Origin: Nocardia lijiangensis NBRC 108240
GTDB taxonomy: Bacteria > Actinomycetota > Actinomycetes > Mycobacteriales > Mycobacteriaceae
Direction of reading: 5' to 3'
DNA length: 64,000 bases
NCBI RefSeq assembly: GCF_001613045.1
Contig: NZ_BDBP01000004.1
Coordinates: forward strand, 62,001 to 126,000
The notes under the pieces are model-generated. The model saw only the letters and a list, made by a program, of their open reading frames with translations, was not told where the DNA came from and did no database searches. Shown piece after piece: positions 1 to 16,100 of this stretch (positions within the stretch are counted from its first letter, which is position 1; each line of letters starts with the position of its first letter). A program made the position numbers and the translations under genes.

Positions 1-4073
<4,073 letters not shown>

Positions 4074-4180
4074 CTCGTGGCGGCGATGCGCCGGGCACGA
4101 CGGGGGCGATCGATTTGAGCGGGTGGTGCACGTTGCCGCCCGTCTTGGCCGAGTTCTGTGATTTGTGAGGTGGTAGAGGT

Positions 4181-7100
4181 ATGACCAGCACGGTTCGGAC
4201 ACGTCCCGTCCGCGCTCGCAGGCAACGCGTCACCACCCTGCCGCAGCTCATGGCGACGGCGGTCGAGGCGGCTCCCGATGGTGTCGCGGTCGTCTTCGCC
4301 GACGCCGCAGCCACTCTCGGCACGCTGACCTACGCGGAACTCGACGCGCGATCGACCCGGCTGGCCCGCATGCTGCTCGACCGCGGCGTCGGCCCCGGCG
4401 ATCTGGTCGCAATCGGGGTGCCGCGCTCGCTGGACTCGGTGGTCGCGGTGTGGGCCGTCGCCAAGACCGGCGCCGGTTTCGTGCCGGTGGACCCGAACTA
4501 TCCGGCCGACCGGGTCGACCACATGGTGTCCGATTCCGGCGCGGTGCTCGGCCTCACCGTCGCCGCGGTGCGCGAGCGGCTGCCCGAGCGGGTCGAATGG
4601 CTGGTCGTCGACGCGCCCGAGTTCCCGCTCGCGGAGTACTCGGCCGAGCCGGTGACGCACGCGGACCGCTCCCGCGCGGTGCGTGCCGAAGACGCCGCCT
4701 ACGTCATCTACACCTCCGGATCCACCGGCCTGCCCAAGGGTGTCGTCGTCACCCAGGCGGGTCTGGCGAGCTTCTGCGAGGAACAGCGCGAGCGCTACCG
4801 CGTGACCAGCGCGTCGCGCACGCTGCACTTCGCCTCGCCGTCCTTCGACGCTTCGGTGCTGGAGCTGCTGCTCGCGCTGGGCGGCGCCGCCACCATGGTG
4901 GTTGCCGCGCCGACGGTGTTCGGCGGCGAGGATCTCGCCGCGCTGCTGCGCCGCGAGCGCGTCACCCACGGGTTCATCACCCCGGCCGCGCTGGCCTCGG
5001 TGGACCCGGCCGGGCTCGACGATCTGCGCGTGGTGGTCGCGGGCGGCGAGGCATGTCCGCCGGAGCTGGTGCGCCGCTGGGTACTGCCGATCGCGCAGGG
5101 ACGCACCCGCGAGTTCTTCAACGGGTACGGCCCGACCGAGACCACCATCATGACCAACATCAGCGACCCGCTGATTCCTGGCGAGCCGGTGACGATCGGC
5201 GCGCCGATCCGCAACATCACCGAATTCGTACTCGACGAACGGCTGAACCCGGCGCCGAGCGGGGTGGTCGGCGAGCTCTACATCACCGGCGCGCAGCTGG
5301 CCCGCGGCTACCACCACCGCTCGGCGCTGACCGCGTCCCGCTTCGTGGCGAACCCGTTCGAGCCCAGCGGTTCCCGGCTCTACCGCACCGGCGACCTGGT
5401 GCGCTGGACGGCGTCCGGGGCGCTGGAGTACCTGGGCCGCAACGATTTCCAGGTCAAGGTGCGCGGCTTCCGCATCGAGCTCGGTGAGATCGATGCGGTG
5501 CTCGCCGCGCACGAGGGCGTGGATTTCGCGGTCACCGTCGGCCACCGGATCGACAGCGGCGCAACGATTCTCGCCGCCTACGTGCACGCCGCCTCCGGCG
5601 CTGTCGTGGACACTGCCGAGCTGATCCGGTGGGCCGAGCGCAGTCTGCCCGCGCACATGGTGCCGACCACGCTGACGGTGCTGAACGAGATCCCGCTGAC
5701 GCCGGTCGGCAAGCTGGACCGGGCGGCGCTGCCCGCGCCGGTGCTGGAGCACAAGGAGTACCGCGCCCCGGAGACCGCCGTGCAGCAGGTTGTCGCGGAG
5801 GTCGTGGGCGAGGTGCTCGGCGCGGACCGCATCGGCTTGGACGACGACTTCTTCGCCCTCGGCGGGGACAGCATCACCTCCATCCAGGTGGTGTCCAGGG
5901 CCCGGGCGCGCGGGGTGATCTTCACGCCCCGCGACCTTTTCGAGGCGCGCACCATCGCCGCGCTCGCCGAGCTGGCGCGATCCGGCGAGGCCGCCGCCGA
6001 GGCCGACGACCTCGCGTCCCGCGAACTGTTGCGGATCGACCGGTCCGAGCGAGACCGGCTCGCTGGCATTCATCCTGGACTGCAAGACATTTGGCCGCTG
6101 ACGCCGTTGCAGTCCGGCATGCTCTTCCACGCGCTGCTTGCGGAATCCTCGATCGACGCCTACATCACGCAGTTCGTCATCGATCTGGGCGGTGTCGTCG
6201 ATCAGGACCGGCTGCGCGCCGCGGCGGCGGGGGTGCTCGACCGGCACGCCAACCTGCGCGTCGCCTTCGCCGAGGACGCGGCGGGCAACCCGCTCCAGAT
6301 CGTGCTGGACCACGTCGAATTGCCCTGGCAGTTCCTCGATCTCAGCGCAGCGCCCGATCCCGCCGCCGCGATCGAGCGAGTCGTGGCGGAGGATCTGGTG
6401 CGCCGCTTCCCGATGGACGTCGCCCCGCTGCTGCGGTTCGCGCTGATCCGTTCCGCACCCGACGCGTACCACCTGCTGGTGACCGCGCACCACATCCTGA
6501 TCGACGGCTGGTCCATGCCGCTGCTGATGCGGGATCTGCTCACGCTCTACGCCCTCGGCGCGGACGGCTCGCCGCTGCCGCAGGCCCGCCCCTACCGCGA
6601 CTACCTGGCCTGGCTCGACGCCCAGGAGACCGAGGCGAGCCACGCCGCGTGGCGCACCGCGCTGGCGGGCATCACCGAACCCACGCCGCTCGCGCCGGTG
6701 GATCCGGCCCGCGAGATCGCTTCGGGCGTCGGTGTCGTCGATCTCGCGCTCTCCGAGGACGAGACCACCGCGCTGGGCAGGCTCGCCGCGGACACCGGGG
6801 TCACACTGAACACGGTCGTCCAGGCCGCCTGGGGCCTGCTGATCGGGCGCAGCACCGATCGCGACGACGTGGTGTTCGGCGCCACCGTGTCCGGTCGCCC
6901 GCCGCAGCTGGCCGGGGTCGAGACCATGGTCGGCCTGTTCCTCAACGCGATCCCGGTGCGGGTGCGGCTGCGCGCCACCGACACGGTCACCGATCTGCTG
7001 CGCGCGCTGCAGTCCGAGCAGGCCGCGCTGCTCGATCACCACTATCTCGGGCTGAGCGAGATCCAGCAGATCGTCGGTGTGGAAGGGCTTTTCGACTCGC

Positions 7101-10100
7101 TGGTGGTCTTCGAGTCCTTCCCGATCGACCGAGAGGCGCTGAGCGCCGCGGCCGGGATCGTGGACGGCATGACCGTCACCGGCGCAGCCGCGGTGAACGG
7201 CTCGCACTATCCGCTTACAGTGATGGTGATTCCCGACGGCGGTCTCCAGCTCTCGTTCAAATACCTGCGCGACGTGTTCGATGAAGACGCGGTACACACA
7301 CTGGCACAGCGGTTCTCGTCACTGCTGAGCCGCCTCGTGCGCGACCGCGACACCCCTGTCGCCGGGATCGACGTGCTCACCGACACCGAGCGCGCGGAGC
7401 TGGCCGCCCGCAACGGGACCGACGCACCCGAGCTGCTCGATGACGCCACGCTGATGACGCTGTTCGACGCCCAGGTCGAGCACACCCCCGATGCGACCGC
7501 CGTGCGCTTCGGCGACGAGACCCTGAGCTACGCGCAGCTGCGGCAGCGCTCCCTGGCGTTGGCGGGCGAGCTGATCGCGCGCGGAGTCGGGCCGGAATCG
7601 CTTGTCGCGGTGGCGATGCGACGCTCGGCCGAGCTGGTGATCGCCCTCTACGCGGTGCTGCGGACCGGCGCCGGGTACGTGCCGATCGACCCCGACCATC
7701 CGGCCGAACGCAGCGACCACGTGCTGTCGAGCGCCGCGCCACTGTGTGTGCTGACCAGAACCGAGGATCGGTTCGCCACCGCGACGGATGTGCCTTTGCT
7801 CGCGGTGGACGCGATGGACGCCCGCGCGATCGTGGAGACGCCACCGGTGCACCCCGGCAATGTCGCGTACGTGATCTACACGTCCGGCTCGACCGGCAGG
7901 CCGAAGGGCGTGGCCATCACGCACCGGCAGATGGTCAACCAATTCCGTTGGGCGCAGCGCGCGTATCCGCACGGCCCCGGTGACGTGGTGCTGCACAAGA
8001 CCCCGATCACCTTCGACATCTCCACCTGGGAGCTGTTCTGGCCGTTGCAGGTCGGTGCCGCGGTGGTGATCGCCGAGCCGGACGGGCACCGCGATCCGGC
8101 CTACCTCGGTCGCCTGATCGACGAATTCTCGGTCGGCACCGTGCATTTCGTGCCGTCGATGCTGGACGCCTTCCTCGAGGGCGCGGGCGGCGGCCATCCC
8201 GCGCTGCGGCGGGTTTTCGCGGCGGGTGAGGCGCTGTCCACCGAGACCGCCGCGCGGTTCGCCGCCGCGCTGCCCGGCGTCCACCTGGCCAACTGGTACG
8301 GCCCCGCCGAGGCCACCGTCGTCACCGCGCATCCCGCCGCGGATGCCGCCGGTGTCGCGGTGCCGATCGGCGCGCCGGTCGCCAACACCCGCGTGTACGT
8401 GCTCGACCGGCACCTGCGCGAGGCGCCCCTCGGCGCGGCCGGTGAGCTCTACGTCGCGGGCGTGCAGCTGGCTCGCGGCTATGCGGGCGCGCCCGCACTC
8501 ACGGCCGAGCGGTTCGTCGCGCACCGCGACGGGACGCGCCTCTACCGCACCGGCGACGTGGTGCGCTGGCGCGTCGACGGGACGACGCCCGCGCTGGAAT
8601 ACCTGGGCCGCAGCGATTTCCAGGTCAAACTGCGCGGCCAGCGCATCGAGCTCGGCGAGATCGAGACCGTCCTGCTCGGCCACGCCGCGGTGCAGCGGGC
8701 CGCGGTCGCGCTGGTGCGAGGCAGTGCGGGGGACCGGCTGGTCGCCTACGTCGTCGCGGCGGACGGCACGGCGATCGATGACGCGGCCCTGCTCGCGCAC
8801 GTCCGCGCGACGCTGCCGTCCTACATGGTGCCCTCGGCCGTCGTCCGGCTGGACGCGTTGCCGCTCAACGCCAGCGGCAAACTGGACCGCAAGGCGCTGC
8901 CGCAACCGGAGTTCGCGAGCCGCGCCTACCGGGAACCGGCCACCGAACTCGAGCGCGCCGTGGCCGCGGTGTTCGCCGAGGTGCTCGGGCTGGAACGAGT
9001 CGGCGCCGACGATGACTTCTTCGAGCTGGGCGGCAATTCGCTCATCGCGACCAGGGTGGCCGCCCGCCTCGGCGCGGTGGTGGGCTCCCGGGTACCGGTG
9101 CGCAGCGTCTTCGAGAAGCCAACGGTCGTCGAATTGGCCGCCGCGGCAGCAGAACTCGGCGATGGGCACGCGCGGGTGGCGCTGACCGCCGGTCCGCGCC
9201 CCGATCCGATTCCGCTGTCGCTGGCCCAGCAGCGCATGTGGTTCCTGAACCGGTTCGACACCGGCTCGGCGGTGAACAACCTGCCGGTGGCCGTCCGCCT
9301 GACCGGTGAGCTGAACGTCGGCGCGCTGCGCCAGGCCGTCGCAGACCTGGTCGCCAGGCACGAAACCCTGCGCACCCGTTACCCGGAGGGCACGGATGGC
9401 ATCGCCAGGCAGGTGATCCTGCCCGCCGATCAGGCGACGCCCGGCCTGCTGCCGCAGATCGTCGCGCCCGACGCCGTGCCCGCCCGCATCGCCGAGGCGG
9501 TCGCCGCGGGGTTCGACGTCACCGCGGAACCGCCCTTCCGTGCCGCGCTGTTCCAGGTCGAAGGGACCGACGAGCACGTGCTCGTGGTCGTCGCGCACCA
9601 CATCGCCGCCGACGGCTGGTCGATGGGGCCGCTGACCCGCGACGTCATGCTGGCCTACGCGGCCCGCGACACGGGCCGCGCGCCCGAGTGGCCGCCGCTG
9701 CCGGTGCAGTACGCGGACTTCAGCGTGTGGCAGCGCGCGATGCTCGGGTCGGAGTCCGACCCGGAGAGCCTGGTCTCGGCGCAGATCGCCTTCTGGCGCT
9801 CCGCGCTGGCAGGGTTGCCCGATGAGCTGAGCCTGCCCGCCGACCGGCCGCGGCCCGCCGCGCAGTCCTTCGCGGGCGCCACCCACTCCTTCACCATCGA
9901 CGCCGAGCTCGCCGACCGCCTCGCGGCCCTGGCCGCAGCGCGCAACGCGACGCTGTTCATGGTGCTGCACGCGGCGCTCGCGGCGCTGCTCGCGCGGCTC
10001 TCGGGGACCGGCGACATCGCCGTCGGCACGCCGGTCGCGGGCCGCGGCGAAGCCGAACTCGACGACGTGATCGGCATGTTCGTCAACACGCTGGTGCTGC

Positions 10101-13100
10101 GCACCGCCGTCGCGGGTGAATCGAGCTTCGACGAACTGCTCGCCCGGGTGCGTGAGGCCGATCTCGCCGCGTTCGCGCACGCGGATCTGCCGTTCGAACG
10201 GCTCGTGGAGATCCTGAACCCGGCCCGTTCCACCGCACGGCACCCGCTGTTCCAGGTGATGCTTTCGGTGCAGAACCTGCCGGAGACCTCCTTCGAGCTG
10301 CCCGGCCTGCGCGTCGAGGGTGTCGACTTCGATATCGACACCGCCAAGTTCGATCTGATGCTGGCCGTGCGGCAGGCGGGTTCCGCGCTGCACGCGGAGT
10401 TCTCCTACGCGCGCGACCTTTTCGACGAGGGCACGGTGCGTGGCTTCGCCGAGCGCTTCGTCCGGCTGCTCGACGGCGTCACCGCCCGGCCCGATACCGC
10501 GGTCGGCGACATCGATCTGCTCGCCGAAGCCGAACGCGCACAGTTACTCTCGGCTGTCGCGCCCGAGACCGGCGCATCCGCAACGCAGGTCGCACGATTC
10601 GCTGAAATCGAGCACGCCGAGCCCGAGACACGCTCGGCCGCGACGCTTGTCGATCTGTTCGGAGCACAGGCGCGCACGACACCGTTCGCGACCGCGATCA
10701 TCGATCGCGCCGCATCCGGACAGCGGGAGTGGACCTACGCCGAATTCGCCACCCGCGTCTACCGTTTGGCGCGCAAGCTGGTCGACGCGGGCGTCGGCCC
10801 GGAGACGCTGGTCGCCCTCGGCATGCGCCGCTCGGTCGATCTGGTGGTCGCGATGTACGCGGTGCTGGAAGCGGGCGGCGGCTACGTGCCGCTCGACCTC
10901 GACCAGCCCGCCGAGCGCATCCGGTACGTGCTCGACACCGCGAACCCGGTGTGCGTGCTGACCACCGCGCGCGACGACGTCGACACCGCGCTGCCGACGA
11001 TCACCCTCGAGGCCGAGGACCTGTCCGGTTACCCCGCCAAGCCGCTGACCGACGCCGAGCGCCGGGCCCCGCTGCGCGGCGAGCATCCCGCGTACGTCAT
11101 CTTCACCTCCGGCTCGACCGGGCGGCCGAAGGGCGTGGCCGTGCCGCACGCCGCGGTGGTGAACCAGATCCTTTGGCTCACCGCCGAATACCGCATCGGC
11201 CCCGCCGACACCGTGCTGTTCAAGACCCCGGCCACCTTCGACGTCTCGGTGTGGGAGCTGTTCGGTTCGCTGGCGACGGGCGCGCGGCTGATCGTCGCGA
11301 CGCCGGACGGGCACCGCGATCCGCGGTACCTGGCCGAGACCATCGCGGCCGAGCGCGTCACGATCACGTCGTTCGTGCCTTCGATGCTCACCGTCTTCGC
11401 CGGGTCCGCGCGGCCCGAGGCGCTGACTTCGCTGCGCACCCTGCTGGTGGCGGGCGAGGCGTTCACGTCCGAGGTCGTGACTGCGGTGCGGCGAGTCACC
11501 GACGCCGCGCTGTACAACCTGTACGGCCCCACCGAGTTCACCGTGCACGCGACCCACGCGGCGGTCGCCGACGATGTCACCGGCGCGGTGCCGATCGGCG
11601 CGCCGGTGTGGAACGCCCTGGCCTACGTGCTCGACGCGCGGCTGCACCCGGTGCCGGGAGGCGTCGCGGGCGAGCTGTACCTCGCGGGCGACCAGATCGC
11701 GCGCGGCTATCTCGGACGCCCCGATCTGACCGCCGACCGCTTCGTCGCCGATCCGTTCGGCGGACCCGGCGCACGCATGTACCGAACCGGCGATCTGGTG
11801 CGCCGCGGACCGGACGGTGCGCTGATCTATCTGGGGCGCACCGACTTCCAGGTGAAGCTGCGCGGCTTGCGCATCGAGCTGCCGGAGATCGAATCCGCCC
11901 TGCGCGCGGACGATTCGGTGGGCCAGGCCGTCGTGGTGGTGCGCTCGGATCCGCACACCGGCGATCGCCTGGTCGGCTACGTCGTGCCGTCCGTGGGGCG
12001 GACGGTGGACGTGGCGGCGGTGCGCGAGGGCGCGGCCGCGCTGCTGCCCGCGTACATGGTGCCCGCCGCGCTGGTGGTGCTGGACGAGATGCCGCTGAAC
12101 GCCAACGGCAAGCTCGATCGCAGGGCGCTGCCCGAGCCGGTCTTCGAACAGGCCGTCTTCCGCGCGCCGAGCACTCCGGTCGAACAGATCGTGGCGGATG
12201 TGTTCGCCGAGGTGCTCGGTGTCGGCGCGGCGGGTGACGACGCCCGGCAGCTCGGCCTCGACGACGATTTCTTTGCGCTGGGCGGCAATTCGCTGCTGGC
12301 GACGCAGGTGGCGGCCCGGCTCGGCGCCGCGCTGGACGCCGAGGTGCCGGTGCGGCTGCTGTTCGAGGCGTCGACGGTGGCGGCGCTGGCGGTCCGCGTC
12401 GAGCGGCAGGCTGGCGGGGGAGGGCGGCCCGCGCTGGTGGCGGGCCCGCGCCCGGAACGGATTCCGCTCTCGCCCGCCCAGCAGCGCATGTGGTTCCTCA
12501 ACCGCTTCGACCCGTCCTCGCCCGTCTACAACATCCCGGTCGCCGTGCGGTTGACCGGGGACCTGGACGTGGCCGCGCTGGTCGGGGCGATCGGCGACCT
12601 GATGGCGCGGCACGAGGTGCTGCGGACGGTCTATCCGTCGGCCGAGGCGGGGCCGGAGCAGCGGGTGCTGCCGGTCGAGCAGGCGATGCCCGAGGTGATC
12701 GCCGAGCCGGTGACGGCACAGCGGTTGCCGGAGCGGGTGCGCGCGGTGGCCGCCACCGGTTTCGACGTGACCGCCGAGGTACCGTTGCGGGTGGCGCTGC
12801 TGCGCGTCGACGACGCCGAAAACCCCGAGCACGTGGTGGTTTTCGTGGCGCACCACATCAGCGCGGACGGCTGGTCGATGGGCCCGCTGACGCGCGACGT
12901 GATGACGGCCTACGCCGCACGGGCGGCCGGATACGCGCCCGAATGGGCCCCGCTCGCGGTGCAGTACGCCGATTTCAGCGTCTGGCAGCGCGCGGTGCTC
13001 GGCGCGGAATCCGATCCGGAGAGCCTGATCTCGGCGCAGGCCGGATATTGGCGCACGGCGCTGGCCGGTGTGCCCGACGAGCTGAACCTGCCCGCCGACC

Positions 13101-16100
13101 GGCCGCGGCCCGCCGCGCCGTCGTTCGCGGGCGGGCGCGTCGCGTTCGAGATCGACGCGCAGGTGCATCGCGCGCTGACCGAGATCGCACGCGCCGAGAA
13201 CGCGACGCTGTTCATGGTGGTGCACGCGGCGTTGGCGGTTCTGCTCGCGCGGTTGTCGGCCACCGAGGACATCGTGATCGGCACCCCGGTGGCCGGTCGC
13301 GGCGAGGCCGCGCTGGACGACGTGATCGGTATGTTCGTCAACACGCTCGCGCTGCGCACTCACGTCTCGGGCACGCACAGCTTCGCCGATCTGCTGGCGG
13401 GCGTCAAAGAGGCCGATCTGCAAGCCTTCTCGCACGCCGACATCCCGTTCGAGCGCCTCGTGGAGATCCTGAACCCGGTGCGTTCGACCGCGCGGCATCC
13501 GCTGTTCCAGGTCTCGTTGTCGTTCGCGAACCTGCCCGGCGGCGCGTTCGAGCTGCCCGGACTGCGGATGAGCCCGGTCGATCTCGCCGACGACACCGCC
13601 AAGTTCGACCTCGCGCTGACCGTGCGGCCGACCGGCGGTGCGGAGCCCGGCGGCATGTTCGCCGAGTTCTCCTACGCCCGTGACCTTTTCGACGAGGACA
13701 CGGTGCAGGTCTTCGCGGACCGGTTCGTGCGGCTGCTGCGCGCCGTCGCGGCCGACCGGCGCCTGCCGGTCGGCGATCTGCCGCTGCTCGACTCCGCCGA
13801 GTACGACCTGCTCACCGGCATGCGCGGACCGCAGACCCGGTACGCCGGTTTACTGCCGGATCTGCTGGCGGCGGGTGCGGCGCTGGATCCGGAGCGCACC
13901 GCGGTGCGGGTGGACGGCCGCTCGATCAGCTACCGGGAGCTGGACGAGTTCTCCTCGCGGCTGGCGCGGGTGCTCATCGCGCACGGCGTCGGACCGGAAC
14001 GGATTGTCGCGCTGGCATTTCCGCGCTCCTACGAGATGGTGGCGGCGTTCTGGGCGGTGGCCAAGGCGGGCGGCGCGCACGTGCCGGTCGACCCGACCTA
14101 TCCGGAGGACCGGATTCGGCACATGGTCACCGACTCCGGCGCGGTGGTCGGTCTCACCGGTTCGGCGCACCGCGGCGCGCTGCCCGCCGACGTGGCGTGG
14201 CTGACCGTGGACGATCCGGTGTTCGCGGCCCAGGTCGCCGCCGAGTCCGATGCGCCCGTCGAGCCCGGGGAGCGGCTCGCGCCGCTGCACCCGAGTCACC
14301 CGATGTACGTCATCTACACGTCGGGTTCCACCGGAAAGCCCAAGGGCGTCACGCTGACTCACGGTGGCCTCGGCCTGCTGGTCGGATTGGCCACGGACCT
14401 GTACCGGCTCGAGTCCAGGCATCGGTTCCTGCACATCTGCTCGCCGAGCTTCGACCCGTCGGTGCTGGAGTGGGTGTGCGCGGCGTACGCGGGCGCGACG
14501 CTGGTGGTCGTGCCGCCGTCGGTGATCGGCGGCGCCGAGCTCGCCGAATTGCTGCGCGCCGAACGGGTGACGCACACCATCGTCACCCCCGCGGTGCTCG
14601 GCACCGTCGACCCGCTCGGCATCGAGGATCTCGAGGTGCTGTCGGTGGGCGGCGACGTGACCTCGCCGGAGCTGCTGGCCAAATGGCAGCCGGGCCGCGA
14701 GTACGTCAACGCCTACGGCCCCACCGAGGCCACCGTCATGACGACCTACGGCGCGCAGCTGCCGGGACGGCACATCACCATCGGCAGGCCCGTGCGCGGG
14801 ATCGCCGCGCTCGTCCTCGACGCGCGGCTGAACCCGGTGCCGCCGGGCGTGGCCGGCGAGCTGTACCTCGCGGGCGCAGCGTTGGCGCGGGGCTATCACG
14901 GAAGACCGGGTCTCACGGCGGACCGGTTCGTGCCGAATCCGTTGGGCCTGCCCGGTGACCGCATGTACCGCACGGGCGACGTGGTGCGCTGGTTCGCCGA
15001 GCCCGGGCAGCGGGCGGGCAATGCCGCGGTCGGTGCGGTGGACTGGCAGCTGGATTTCGCGGGGCGTTCGGACTTCCAGGTGAAGATCCGCGGGCTGCGC
15101 ATCGAGCTCGGCGAGATCGACGCCGTGCTCGGCCGCCACGAGGATGTCGAATTCGTCGTCACCCTCGGCAGGGAAACGCCCGCGGGGACGACCGCCTTGG
15201 TGTCGTACGTGCTCGCCGCGGCCGGTCGCAGGCTCGACCCGGCGGCGCTCACCGAGCACGCGGCGCGCAGCCTGCCCGGGTACATGGTGCCCGCCGCCGT
15301 CGTAGTGCTGGACGAGGTGCCGCTGACGCCCGTCGGCAAACTCGACCGGCGCGCGCTGCCGGAACCGGAGTTCCAGCAGGCCGTCTTCCGCGCACCGTCG
15401 ACGCCGCTGGAGGAGGCGGTCGCCGCGGTGTTCGAGCAGGTGCTCGGCGCGGAGCGGATCGGGCTCGACGACGACTTCTTCACCCTCGGCGGCACCTCGC
15501 TGCTGGCCACCCAGGTGGTCGAGCGGCTGCGGGCGCGCACCGGTGCCGAGCTGACCGTGGCGTCCTTCTTCACCGATCCCACCGTCGCGGGCATCGCGGA
15601 CCAGGTCGCCGCGGCGCTCGAGGCCGGGCACGACTACGACGCGAACGCCGAGAGCGCGCTGCGCGTGCTGCTGCCGATCCGGGCGGGCGGTACGCGTCCG
15701 CCGGTGTTCTGCCTGCCGCCGATGTCGGGCATGTCGTGGACCTACGCGGGCCTGGCCCGATTCCTGCCCGCCGACCAGCCGCTCTACGGGCTCCAGTCGC
15801 CCGCGCTGACCGAGCCCGACTACCAGCCGGTCGCCGCGGCGGAGATCGTGCGCCGCTATGTCGACGAGATCAAGGCGGTGCAGCCGCAAGGCCCGTACCG
15901 GCTGCTCGGCTGGTCGCTCGGCGGCGTGCTCGCGCACGCGGTGGCGATCGAGCTGCAGGGCGAGGGCGAGCGGGTGGATCTGCTCGCGATCCTGGACAGC
16001 GCCCCCGACGTGGACATCGCCGACTTCCACGCCGAGATCAGGGAGGGCTTCGCCGCGCTCGGCATCACGCTGCCCGCCGATCAGGACCTCGGCGACCTCG

